Positions 9,070-17,425 of a stretch of DNA of 64,000 nucleotides are shown piece by piece. Every line of letters starts with the position of its first letter. Positions within the stretch are counted from its first letter, which is position 1. A model generated the notes under the pieces. It was not told the origin of the DNA. It did not search any database and saw only the letters and a list, made by a program, of their open reading frames with translations. The position numbers were made by a program, and so were the translations under genes. The DNA lies in NCBI RefSeq assembly GCF_000379825.1, contig NZ_KB903817.1:62001-126000 (forward strand), in the 5' to 3' direction. This stretch comes from Longispora albida DSM 44784 (GTDB lineage: Bacteria > Actinomycetota > Actinomycetes > Mycobacteriales > Micromonosporaceae).

Positions 9070-10608
9070 TCACTCCGTCCCGGACGGCACGTCGAGCACG
9101 ACCACCCGGGCGGAGTTCTTCCCGGCCTTCTTCGCTTCGTACATCGCGGAGTCCGCGGCGTGCAGCAGTTCCTCGGCGGCATGCCCGCCCGCACGGTCGA
9201 TGGCGGCGCCGACGCTCGCGCCGATCACCAGGTCGTGCCCCGTGATCCGCACGGGCCGGGCGACGGCCGTCACGATCCGCTCGGCGACCTCCCTGACCAC
9301 GGCCTGGTCCGGGCTGGTGATCAGCACCCCGAACTCGTCCCCGCCCAGCCGGGCCAGGACATCGGTGTCGCGGACACACGACCGCAGCCGCCCGGCGACC
9401 GCGATCAGCAGCTCGTCGCCCGCCCGGTGCCCGAACCGGTCGTTGACCGGCTTGAAGTCGTCCAGGTCGATGATGACGACCGCCGTGTCGCCGGCCGCCT
9501 CGTCCAGCCGCTCGGCGAACAGCGCGCGGTTGCCCAGCCCGGTCAGCCGGTCGTGGTACGCCTGATGGTGCAGAGCCGCCGCCAGCCGCTGCCGGTGACC
9601 CACCTCCGCGCTCAGCTCCCTGACCAGGCGCTCGTTGTCCAGGAAGGCCAGGACCTGGCGGATGACGACCAGGAGCGTGCAGCAGAACGCGGCGGCCACG
9701 GCGACCCAGGCGCGGAGGTCCAGGCCGTGGCCGGCCAGGGTCAGCACCAGCACGACGTACACGCTGGCGATCGCGGCGTATGGCAGCACGCTGAACCGCC
9801 GCCGCGACGATCGTGCCCGCAGGCCCGTGCCTGCCGGCATCTGGCTGAGCTGAACCTCGGCACCCGCGGCGGCCAGGGCGCTCGCGACGAGGGTCGCGGC
9901 GAGGAGCAGGTGCAGCCGGTCGTTGTCCACCCAGAAGGGGCCGCCTGCCGCCTGGATCGACGTCTCGACGGCTGCCGAGGCCACGAGCAGCGTGCCTGCC
10001 GCCCGCGTGAACAGCGGTACCTGGCTGAAGACCAGTTTCGTGACGGCGAACAGCTCGATCAGGAACAGCACGGGCGGTCCGAGCAGCCCGGTCGCCGAGC
10101 GCACGTCCGAGGGCGGCTCGGCCAGGAGGTACAGCCCCCAGGCCAGCCCGGCGGCCATCACGGTGCCCACGTCGAACCAGAACCGGAGCCGTTCCCCCTC
10201 GGACGTGAGGCCCAGCGGCGTCGCGAGCATCCCGGACACGAGAATGGCGATGCCCGCCACCACCAGCACGGACTGCGCCGGTACACCGGTCACAGTGGAC
10301 ACCGTCAACGGGCGGGTGGCGAGGGAGAGGAGCTGGATCATGTCGCCGAGCAGGAACAGCGCCAGGGTCACCGCGCTGGCCCGCCACAGCCGGCGGTGCC
10401 CCGGAACCGCCGTCCGGCGGGTGATCCTGACGACGAGACTCAGCGTCCAGCCGTGCAGGACGGCCAGGGCCAGCCAGCACGACCAGGTCCGGGCCGCCAG
10501 CCCGCCACCGGGGATCAGGTACCACGTGGTCAGGGCCAGCACACCGACGGCGAGCAGCCACAGCCGCCAGCTGGCCCGCCGGCCTGCGGGGGACGCCGCC
10601 GTCAGCAC
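9070..10608 (-). CDS. Membrane diguanylate cyclase (GGDEF)
   Basis: 512 residues. The first ~335 hold about eight or nine hydrophobic helices with no recognised sensor fold. A short coiled linker leads to the GGDEF domain, residues about 345-505: HDRLTGLGNRALF, IDLDDFKPVNDRFGHRAGD and LARLGGDEFGVL. The catalytic GGDEF is intact, and RDTD five residues before it matches the RxxD inhibitory I-site, so it is predicted to be an active, product-inhibited cyclic-di-GMP synthase at the membrane. GTG start. Confidence 0.88.
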   Translation of the reverse strand: MLTAASPAGRRASWRLWLLAVGVLALTTWYLIPGGGLAARTWSCWLALAVLHGWTLSLVVRITRRTAVPGHRRLWRASAVTLALFLLGDMIQLLSLATRPLTVSTVTGVPAQSVLVVAGIAILVSGMLATPLGLTSEGERLRFWFDVGTVMAAGLAWGLYLLAEPPSDVRSATGLLGPPVLFLIELFAVTKLVFSQVPLFTRAAGTLLVASAAVETSIQAAGGPFWVDNDRLHLLLAATLVASALAAAGAEVQLSQMPAGTGLRARSSRRRFSVLPYAAIASVYVVLVLTLAGHGLDLRAWVAVAAAFCCTLLVVIRQVLAFLDNERLVRELSAEVGHRQRLAAALHHQAYHDRLTGLGNRALFAERLDEAAGDTAVVIIDLDDFKPVNDRFGHRAGDELLIAVAGRLRSCVRDTDVLARLGGDEFGVLITSPDQAVVREVAERIVTAVARPVRITGHDLVIGASVGAAIDRAGGHAAEELLHAADSAMYEAKKAGKNSARVVVLDVPSGTE

Positions 10609-10656
10609 AGTCGCAGTGTACGCCCGGACTGCCTGGTATTGACGGGTAATGTGCGG

Positions 10657-11361
10657 TTACGGGGTCCCGGTGATCAGGCAGTACACGCCGCCGGCCGGGT
10701 CCCGCATGACCGTCCAGAATGGATGTTCCTCGACGACGGCCGCACCCAGTTCCGCATGCCACGCGGCCGTCGCGGCCACGTCGGCGCAGAACAGGTCGAG
10801 GTGTGCCCCTGCGGGCCGGGGCTCGCCGAGCCGCTGGACCAGCAACCGGAACGGCATGCCCTCCGGCGCCCCGATCACATGGAACCCGGGCAGCCGCGCC
10901 GCCCGGTCAGCCCACCCCGTCAGCCCGGCCCAGAAGGCGATCTCCGCCTCGTAGTCCTCCGCGGCCACATCGACGCACACCTGGCCCAGCCGCGTACCCC
11001 GCACCGGCTCCGGCCGCTTCTGCTCGCCATGCCACGGCACCGAGCAGAACAACTGCCCGGCGGGCGACCGCAGCACAGCCCACGTACCGTGATGCTGGAC
11101 GACACTCGCGCCCAGCCCGACGGCCTTCTCGACCAGGCCAAGCGTGTCCGCCGTGCACAGGTCGAGGTGCACCCCGCCGGCGTCACCCACGGCCTGCAGC
11201 TTCGCGAACGGGTCCCCGTCACCGGGTACGAGCGTCGCGAACTCCTGATTGTCCCCGCGCCGCGCAGACACTTCGCTGCCGGTCACCTGGGTCCAGAACG
11301 TGATGCTGTCTTCGATCCGCCCGGCTGGCCGGTCGGCGAACGCGTACATCCACGAGATCAT
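10657..11361 (-). CDS. VOC-superfamily protein (two glyoxalase-like modules)
   Basis: 234 residues made of two beta-alpha-beta-beta-beta modules (about 1-115 and 120-234). Repeated signatures are GGVHLDLCTAD and GAHLDLFCADV, whose His residues are possible metal ligands, each followed by a P-A-G end motif (LRSPAGQLFC and MRDPAGGVYC). Members range from glyoxalases and dioxygenases to drug-sequestering proteins; no substrate can be assigned. It is a stand-alone gene between the GGDEF and FKBP genes. Confidence 0.75.
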   Translation of the reverse strand: MISWMYAFADRPAGRIEDSITFWTQVTGSEVSARRGDNQEFATLVPGDGDPFAKLQAVGDAGGVHLDLCTADTLGLVEKAVGLGASVVQHHGTWAVLRSPAGQLFCSVPWHGEQKRPEPVRGTRLGQVCVDVAAEDYEAEIAFWAGLTGWADRAARLPGFHVIGAPEGMPFRLLVQRLGEPRPAGAHLDLFCADVAATAAWHAELGAAVVEEHPFWTVMRDPAGGVYCLITGTP

Positions 11362-11378
11362 GCCCAGACCCTACGGCG

Positions 11379-11410
11379 AACGCCGCCGGCTGAACCCAGC
11401 CGGCGGCGTT
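11379..11410 (-). terminator. Hairpin downstream of the FKBP gene
   Basis: Perfect 14-bp stem (11379-11392 with 11397-11410) and a 4-base loop, 17 bases past the FKBP stop on the minus strand. No clear U-tract follows, as is common for actinomycete terminators. Confidence 0.7.
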
Positions 11411-11426
11411 GAAAAAGTACGCGGAA

Positions 11427-12068
11427 CTACTTCGCGGACAGCACGTCCACCACGAACCGCAGCGTGCCGACCGGCCGCCCGCTGCTCGCGTCGTCGCCGT
11501 AGGCCATGTTGGACGGGATGTCGAGCTGCACCCGGCTGCCGACCTTCACGCCGACCAGGCCCTCGTCCCAGCCCTTGATGACCCGGCCGCCGCCGACCTG
11601 GAACTCGAACGGCTCGCCCCGCTTCCACGAGGCGTCGAACTCCTTGCCGTCGGCGAAGGTCACGCCGACGTAGTTCACCCGGATCGTCTGGCCGGCCTTG
11701 GTCTCCGGCCCGGTACCGGTGACCAGCGGGGTCACGGTCAGCTTGCTGATCTGGCCCGTGCCGGCGGTGACGACGGGCTTGGTCTTGAGCGCCGGGTCCA
11801 GGTTCGCGGTCTCGTCGGCGGCAGGGCCGCTCGGCGTGGCACTCGCGCCGGCCTGCGCCGTCTTCTTGTCGCCGGAGCCGCTGTTCGCGATCCAGTACAC
11901 GCCGCCGATGACGACGATCACGGCCAGCGCGATCAGGCCGGCGTTGACGATCTTGCGCTTCTTCGCAGCGGCGGCCTTGGCAGCGGCAGCACGGGCTGCG
12001 GCTTCCTTCTTGGCCTGGCGGCGGGCGTTCTGCGTCTTACTGGCCGCGGTGGTCAACCGGTCTCCCAC
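11427..12068 (-). CDS. Membrane-anchored FKBP-type peptidyl-prolyl isomerase
   Basis: 213 residues. A Lys/Ala-rich cytoplasmic start (RQAKKEAAARAAAAKAAAAK) is followed by one transmembrane helix (VNAGLIALAVIVVIGGVYWI), a flexible linker, and an FKBP domain from about residue 105 with GQTIRVNYVGVTFADGKEFD, VIKGWDEGLVGVKVGS and IPSNMAYG. Predicted to assist folding of exported proteins outside the membrane. GTG start. The hairpin at 11379-11410 ends the transcript. Confidence 0.9.
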   Translation of the reverse strand: MGDRLTTAASKTQNARRQAKKEAAARAAAAKAAAAKKRKIVNAGLIALAVIVVIGGVYWIANSGSGDKKTAQAGASATPSGPAADETANLDPALKTKPVVTAGTGQISKLTVTPLVTGTGPETKAGQTIRVNYVGVTFADGKEFDASWKRGEPFEFQVGGGRVIKGWDEGLVGVKVGSRVQLDIPSNMAYGDDASSGRPVGTLRFVVDVLSAK

Positions 12069-12253
12069 GTCTCTCGGGACTCGCGGCCCTGCTCAGACCC
12101 GCGATCACTTGCGAATTCACGGCAGGCCACGACGGCATGCCCCGCAGATGCTACCGGCAGTCACAATCCCCGGACCAGAGCCGAACCTCACGACTCACCG
12201 CCACCACCAGCCCGTTACCTGCCCCTCTCACCCCGGATGCCGGATTCCCGCCA

Positions 12254-13315
12254 TCACCGCAGCTCGACGGCGGCACCCGTGTCGTGGAGCATTCCCAGCA
12301 GGTACTCGAACGTATGGGCCGGTGACAGCCAAAGCCGGTCGTAGCCCGCCACCAGGTGGGCGCGGGCTGTCCCGGAGTCGTGCCAGACGAGTGTGAACGG
12401 CAGCCGGGCGCCCCACGACCCGCGCAGGCAGTCGTCGAGCGCGCCGAGATTCCAGCCGAAGTACCCGCCTGGCCCGTTGATCGCCTCGCCGATCGCGCAG
12501 TAGAAGCCCTCGATGTCGGTCACGTGCCGCCCGTCGAGCTGATACGTCGCACCTGGGGCATTGTCTGGTTTGTCATACCGGTGATGGTTTAGCGCGGCGC
12601 CCAGCCATTCGTGGCGGAGCAACCTGTCGTACTGAACCCAGGAACCCAGGCGCTCCGGTGGCCCGCTGCGCCGCCCCTCCCAGATCTCCCGGGCTCGGGC
12701 GGGCATCGGCCGCATCCCGCAGTCGAGAGTGACGTCCAGCAGTCCCAGGCCGAGCCGCGATGGGCGTGTACTGGTGATCCGGCCGTGCATGCTGCGCCCC
12801 ACCGCGACCTCCCGCCCGTCGTCCGTCACGCTGAGGATCGAGGCATCCAGGGACTTGCCTGGCAGGTCGAGCTGGCAGCCCAGCAGGGTCACCGGAATGG
12901 CCGGCGGCGGGACCGGGATGCCAGCCAGTCCAGAGCACGTGCCCATGGGGTTGCCCGACATGTCGGAGAGCTGCCAGGAATCCGGCCTTGGGCTCAGCGC
13001 CTGTGACAGCTCTCGGCCCGTTACGTCGATGTCCACAGCGCCCCGTGCCAACGTCGAAGCCCGGTGGCCGAGCACCGTCACGTCCCTGAGGTCCTCGGAC
13101 CACGGCTCGCCCTCGAACGTGATGTTGCCCAGCCAGGGATCGCCGTTCCCCTCCAGCACGTCGGCCAGTGGTCCGGAAGGGACACAGCCCAGCAGCGTGA
13201 ACCGGTCGGCCGGTGCCGCTGGCAGGTCCGCGAACAGCCCGTCGATCTCAAGGCACCTCGCGACCACCCGGTCAGGCTCACCCATCGTGTACTCGTCCAG
13301 CAGTGTCCATCGCAC
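12254..13315 (-). CDS. Protein with C-terminal barstar-like domain
   Basis: 353 residues. Residues about 257-353 read as a barstar (barnase inhibitor) fold: LDGRHVTDIEGFYCAIGEA, then the hallmark GPGGYFGWNLGALDDCLRG and FTLVWHDS. The first 255 residues contain a scaffold I do not recognise, with several Cys-containing turns (TLLGCQLDLPGKSLDASIL). Barstar proteins block RNase active sites, but no barnase-like gene is adjacent. It begins 18 bases after the stop of the GGDEF-EAL gene on the same strand, so the two are probably co-transcribed. GTG start with no strong ribosome site, which fits coupling. Confidence 0.75.
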   Translation of the reverse strand: MRWTLLDEYTMGEPDRVVARCLEIDGLFADLPAAPADRFTLLGCVPSGPLADVLEGNGDPWLGNITFEGEPWSEDLRDVTVLGHRASTLARGAVDIDVTGRELSQALSPRPDSWQLSDMSGNPMGTCSGLAGIPVPPPAIPVTLLGCQLDLPGKSLDASILSVTDDGREVAVGRSMHGRITSTRPSRLGLGLLDVTLDCGMRPMPARAREIWEGRRSGPPERLGSWVQYDRLLRHEWLGAALNHHRYDKPDNAPGATYQLDGRHVTDIEGFYCAIGEAINGPGGYFGWNLGALDDCLRGSWGARLPFTLVWHDSGTARAHLVAGYDRLWLSPAHTFEYLLGMLHDTGAAVELR

Positions 13316-13333
13316 CCGGCCGACGATAGGTGA

Positions 13334-16267
13334 TCAGCGGGTCAGCCACTCCGTGGTTTCCGCCTGGGTCATCGGCGGGGAGAACAGGTAGCCCTGGCCG
13401 TAGTCGCAGTGCAGGGCTGTGAGGATGCTGCGTTCGGCCGTGGTCTCGATGCCCTCGGCGACGACGGCGAGGCCGAGGGTGTGGGCGATGCGGATGATGC
13501 CGTCGACGAGGGCGCGCTGCGGGGCGGACCTGTCGAGGCCCGCGATGAACGAGCGGTCGATCTTGACGAGGTCCACGGCGGTCTGCCGGAGGTAGCTCAG
13601 GGAGGAGTAGCCGGTGCCGAAGTCGTCGATGGCGACGCGGACGCCGGCCGCGCGCAGCCCGGCCAGCTCCGTCCAGACCCGTTCGTCCTCGTGCAGCAGC
13701 AGGCTCTCTGTGATCTCCAGCATCAGGCAGGTGGGGGACAGGCCGGCGTGGTCCAGCTCGGCGTGGATGCTCCGGACCAGGCCGGGTGTGCGGAACTGGC
13801 GGGCGGAGACGTTGATCGCGACGTACGGGCGTTTCCCACCCGGCCGCAGGCGTGGCCAGCCGGCCGCCGCCGCGATGGCCCGCCGCATGACCTGCGTGCC
13901 GATCGGCACGATCAGGCCGGTCTCCTCCGCGACGGAGATGAACTCGCCGGGGCGCAGCGTGCCGCGTACCGGATGCTCCCAGCGGACCAGCGCCTCCAGC
14001 CCGGCCGGTGGCGCTTCGGCCGCGCCGAGCTGCACGATCGGCTGGTACCGGACGCTGAACTCCCCGGCGGCGATGGCCCGTTCCAGTTCGCTGCGGAGGT
14101 TCATGCGCTCGGTGACGGCGCTGTGCAGCTCTGGGCGGAACAGGTGCCAGCTGCCCTTGCCGTCGGCCTTCGCGGCGTAGAGGGCGAGGTCGGCGTTGGC
14201 GATCAGTTCCTCGGTACCGGTGGCCAGCGCGCTGCTCGCGACGCCGGCGCTGACGCCCGCGCCGACCAGGTGGTCGCCGATCTGGGCCGGCACTGTCATC
14301 GCCAGCACCACCCGGCTGGCGACGCTCTCGATGACGGCGGAGTCCTGCACGCCGGTGATGAGGATGGCGAACTCGTCGCCGCCGATGCGGGCTGCCATGT
14401 CCGACGGCCGGAGGATCTCGCGGAGCCGCCCGGCGACCTGGATCAGCAGCTCGTCGCCAGCCGGATGGCCGAGCGTGTCGTTGACCAGCTTGAAGTCGTC
14501 GAGGTCGATGAGGATGACGCCGGACAGGCTGCCGGTCAGCCGGGACTCGGCCAGCGCCTCGCTCACCCGCTCGGCGAACAGCGCCCGGTTGGCCAGGCCG
14601 GTGAGCGGGTCGTGGAAGGCGCGGTGGGTCAGCTCGCGTTCGAGCTGGCGGCGTTCGGTCACGTCGTGCAGGGTCAGGACCAGGCCGCCGACGGTGGGGT
14701 CGGAGCGCAGGTCACGGCCGGATGCCTCCACCTCGATCTGTGTACCGCCAGCGCCCAGCACCGTCCACGACGTCCGGTGCTCCGCCGCCGGTTCGCTGGC
14801 GTGGTCGGCCGGTTCGCGGAGCCAGCGGGCCAGCTCGGGCTGGTCGCCGTCGCTCAGCTGGCCGAGGAAGTCGGCGCCGGGGGCGAAGCCGGTACCGAAC
14901 ATGACGGCCGCCGACGGGCTGCCGTACCGGATGCGCCCGTGGTCGTCGAGGATCAGGATGACGTCCGTCGCGTTGTGTACCAGGGTCCGGAAGTACGCCT
15001 CGCTGTTGCGCCGGTTGACCTCGGCTGTGAGGCCGATCCGGGAGAGGGCCATCGCGGCCTGTGAGGCCAGTACATCCAAAGAGGGTTTCAGCTCTGTGAG
15101 GGCCGGCTCGTCGGCCGCTGCGACCAGCAGCACTCCACTTCGGACGGTCGTGGCGAAGGCGGCGGGCTCGCCGTTACCCGGGCCGAGTGTGACCTCATGC
15201 GGGGTTCTGGGCAGCAGGCTGGCCACGGCGGCCTCGGCAGCACGGGTCGCCTCGGCCTCGCTGGTCGCGGCCACGAAGCGCGCCCCGGCCTCCCGCAGGC
15301 TCCGCTCCCGCCGCAGGGCCCGCCGGTTGAGCTGGAACGCGCCCAGCAGCCGGGCCATGATCAGGCTGAGGATCACGATCAGTGCCAGCGCGGCGGGAAT
15401 GGTCACCCGGTCCCGGACGTGGTGTTCGGCGAAGAGGTCCGTCGTGATCAGCAGGAGCGGCGGGACCAGCCCGCAGACCGCGAGGAGCAGCAGCCGCTGC
15501 TGGGTGAGTTCGGCCGAGCGGGCCAGCCCCGGGCGGGTCAGCTCCACCATGCCCGGGTGCAGCGCGGCCAGCCCCCAGGCGAGCAGGAAGCCGAACCAGC
15601 CGAGGTCGACCAGGTGGCCCGGTTCCCAGCTGCCGAGGGTCGCGGTGCCCTGGTAGTAGGCGTTGGCGGTGAAGAACGACAGGCCGCCGAGCCCGATCAG
15701 GACGACGGGCACCGTCCACCTGGCCCCGACGACGAGCCGGACGACGAGTGCCAGCAGGAACAGGTCGCCGAGCGGGTAGGCGGCGAGCGCGATCTGCTCG
15801 ATCGTGTTCAGGCCCTCGCCGAGGGGGCTGGCCAGCCGGGGAACGATCAGCATCGTCCAGGAGATCAGGCCGGCCGCCGACAACAGCGCCAGCCCGTCGA
15901 GCAGGCTCGCGCGGCCCCACCCCGCCGAGTAGTGCGCGAAGCCGGACAGTGCGGCGCCGAGGCAGATCAGTACCCCGATGTAGAAGGCGTCGATGAACAG
16001 CGACTCGGCCCCCTGCGACCGCCACTGCCTGCCCAGCAGGGGAGTCGCGAGGTCAGCCGCGACGAACAGTGCCATCCCGGCGGCGAGCATCCACCAGAGG
16101 ACAGGGCGTTCCGGCCGGTACCTGCGCACGGCGATCACCACCGCCGCGGCCGCGCTGAAGCCGATCACCACCCACAGGGTTCGGCGGGCCGGCTCCGCCG
16201 CGTAGTACACGATCGCCAGCAGAGCGAGCCACGACGCCAGCACGATGGACGCGGTCCGGGACCACAC
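13334..16267 (-). CDS. Membrane PAS-GGDEF-EAL cyclic-di-GMP enzyme
   Basis: About 977 residues. N-terminal ~300 residues are roughly ten membrane helices, then a degenerate GAF-like stretch, a PAS domain (YFRTLVHNATDVILILDD), GGDEF (ARIGGDEFAIL, with I-site RPSD five residues before) and EAL (GLEALVRWEHP, INVSARQF, EITES, DDFGTGYSSLSYL, KIDRSF, EGIET). Both catalytic domains look intact, so it could make and degrade cyclic-di-GMP. I chose the GTG at 16267, preceded by a GGGGG stretch: an ATG at 16297 would put the CATATTATG (-10-like) sequence inside the gene. The barstar-like gene follows in the same operon. Confidence 0.87.
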   Translation of the reverse strand: MWSRTASIVLASWLALLAIVYYAAEPARRTLWVVIGFSAAAAVVIAVRRYRPERPVLWWMLAAGMALFVAADLATPLLGRQWRSQGAESLFIDAFYIGVLICLGAALSGFAHYSAGWGRASLLDGLALLSAAGLISWTMLIVPRLASPLGEGLNTIEQIALAAYPLGDLFLLALVVRLVVGARWTVPVVLIGLGGLSFFTANAYYQGTATLGSWEPGHLVDLGWFGFLLAWGLAALHPGMVELTRPGLARSAELTQQRLLLLAVCGLVPPLLLITTDLFAEHHVRDRVTIPAALALIVILSLIMARLLGAFQLNRRALRRERSLREAGARFVAATSEAEATRAAEAAVASLLPRTPHEVTLGPGNGEPAAFATTVRSGVLLVAAADEPALTELKPSLDVLASQAAMALSRIGLTAEVNRRNSEAYFRTLVHNATDVILILDDHGRIRYGSPSAAVMFGTGFAPGADFLGQLSDGDQPELARWLREPADHASEPAAEHRTSWTVLGAGGTQIEVEASGRDLRSDPTVGGLVLTLHDVTERRQLERELTHRAFHDPLTGLANRALFAERVSEALAESRLTGSLSGVILIDLDDFKLVNDTLGHPAGDELLIQVAGRLREILRPSDMAARIGGDEFAILITGVQDSAVIESVASRVVLAMTVPAQIGDHLVGAGVSAGVASSALATGTEELIANADLALYAAKADGKGSWHLFRPELHSAVTERMNLRSELERAIAAGEFSVRYQPIVQLGAAEAPPAGLEALVRWEHPVRGTLRPGEFISVAEETGLIVPIGTQVMRRAIAAAAGWPRLRPGGKRPYVAINVSARQFRTPGLVRSIHAELDHAGLSPTCLMLEITESLLLHEDERVWTELAGLRAAGVRVAIDDFGTGYSSLSYLRQTAVDLVKIDRSFIAGLDRSAPQRALVDGIIRIAHTLGLAVVAEGIETTAERSILTALHCDYGQGYLFSPPMTQAETTEWLTR

Positions 16268-16318
16268 GGTTACCCCCAGCCCCCATAATATGCCCATTCA
16301 GGGGTAAAACCCGTGAAA

Positions 16319-16354
16319 ACAGCGGCTCCCCGGGGCGGGCCGGGGAGCCGCTGT
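16319..16354 (-). terminator. Intrinsic terminator of the secreted C39-like gene
   Basis: Perfect 15-bp stem (16319-16333 with 16340-16354) and a 6-base loop, followed on the minus strand by TTTTC. It lies 22 bases past the stop at 16377. Confidence 0.85.
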
Positions 16355-16376
16355 GACCGTGACCGTGCTCTGCCGG

Positions 16377-17309
16377 CTAGCCGACCGGCGGAAGGTACGC
16401 GTACCAGTTCAGAGCCTCGACGAACTTGGTGCCGCCGTAGCTCGGTCCGGTCAGCTCCCACACCGTCCGGTACGCGAAGATGATGTCGCCCTCGGCGTCC
16501 GTGCCGGTCACCAGGACGGTCTTGCGCTCCAGGGTGATGGTCTCCAGCCGGTACGGCGACTGAGTCTCCAGGTAGCCGGTGGTGCCGTGGTCGGGCGCGG
16601 CGGCCGGGTCGTGGACGAGCAGCTCGACCTTGCCGGTGCCGATCGAGCCCTTCGCCTGCACGACCGTCACGAAGTGCCCGCCGGTGCGCTTCCAGGCGTT
16701 GGTGTTCGTCATCGAGTACCGGCCGAACACCATCTGCACCGGCGCGTAGCTCAGCTTCTTGGCCAGCTCGTGCCCGAACTCCGGGGTGTCGGCCGTGTCG
16801 ATCTGGCCCCGGGCGAACTGGTGACCGGCGGCCCTGGCCTTCGCCGTCGCCTCGTCGAAGGACTTCCGGTTGCCGTACATCGAGGTGCTGCCGCCGTCCC
16901 AGCCCTGCCCGGCGGCCAGGCCCAGCCAGCCCAGCCATGCGGTGGTGGCGTCGAAGCCGGCTGCGGAGGCCGGGTTCGTCTGGTTCATCGGGGTGCCGTT
17001 CGGGCCCATCGTGATCGGCAGGTTGTGCTTCTTGCCGATGTAGTTGAGCGTGTTGTAGACCGTGGCCGGCCCGCAGTGCGTGTTGCCGTTGCCGATCAGG
17101 TCCACCCGGAGCTGGTCCACATCGGTCACCCCGCACAGCTTGACCTCGAAGCCCGGCGCGCTGGCCGTGGCCGTGGTGTCCCGCACCTCACCGCACGCCG
17201 GGGGAAAGGTGATGTCGGCCTGCGCGGCCGTGCCGGTCGCCGCGACGCCGGGTGCGACGACCGCCACCGAGATGCCGAGAGCGGTGAGGAAACGCTTGGT
17301 GCTGTTCAT
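16377..17309 (-). CDS. Secreted C39-like papain-fold protein, putative peptidase
   Basis: 310 residues, ATG with GGAGG 6 bases upstream. Signal peptide MNSTKRFLTALGISVAVVAP... with a cut near AAQA. A probable catalytic triad can be read: Cys79 in NGNTHCGPATVYNTLNYIG, His212 in KRTGGHFVTVV and Asp234 in VHDPAAAP, the Cys-His-Asp order of C39/C70-like papain-fold enzymes. Predicted extracellular cysteine peptidase; substrate unknown. It is divergent from the ATPase/SARP regulator at 17426 across 116 bp, making it a possible target of that protein. Confidence 0.7.
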   Translation of the reverse strand: MNSTKRFLTALGISVAVVAPGVAATGTAAQADITFPPACGEVRDTTATASAPGFEVKLCGVTDVDQLRVDLIGNGNTHCGPATVYNTLNYIGKKHNLPITMGPNGTPMNQTNPASAAGFDATTAWLGWLGLAAGQGWDGGSTSMYGNRKSFDEATAKARAAGHQFARGQIDTADTPEFGHELAKKLSYAPVQMVFGRYSMTNTNAWKRTGGHFVTVVQAKGSIGTGKVELLVHDPAAAPDHGTTGYLETQSPYRLETITLERKTVLVTGTDAEGDIIFAYRTVWELTGPSYGGTKFVEALNWYAYLPPVG

Positions 17310-17425
17310 GCCTGCCTCCGTCGAACGTCTTTGCCGATGGAAACCAGCTTCCGGACGAGCCTCAGAGCCGGCTCAGGGTCGGCTCAGGACCGGGTGTCCG
17401 GCGGCCGACATGGTGAGATGTATTC

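Noticed and set aside
13409-15064. 551-codon plus-strand frame opposite the GGDEF-EAL gene
   Set aside because: Antisense shadow with Gly/Asp/Val repeats and no domain.
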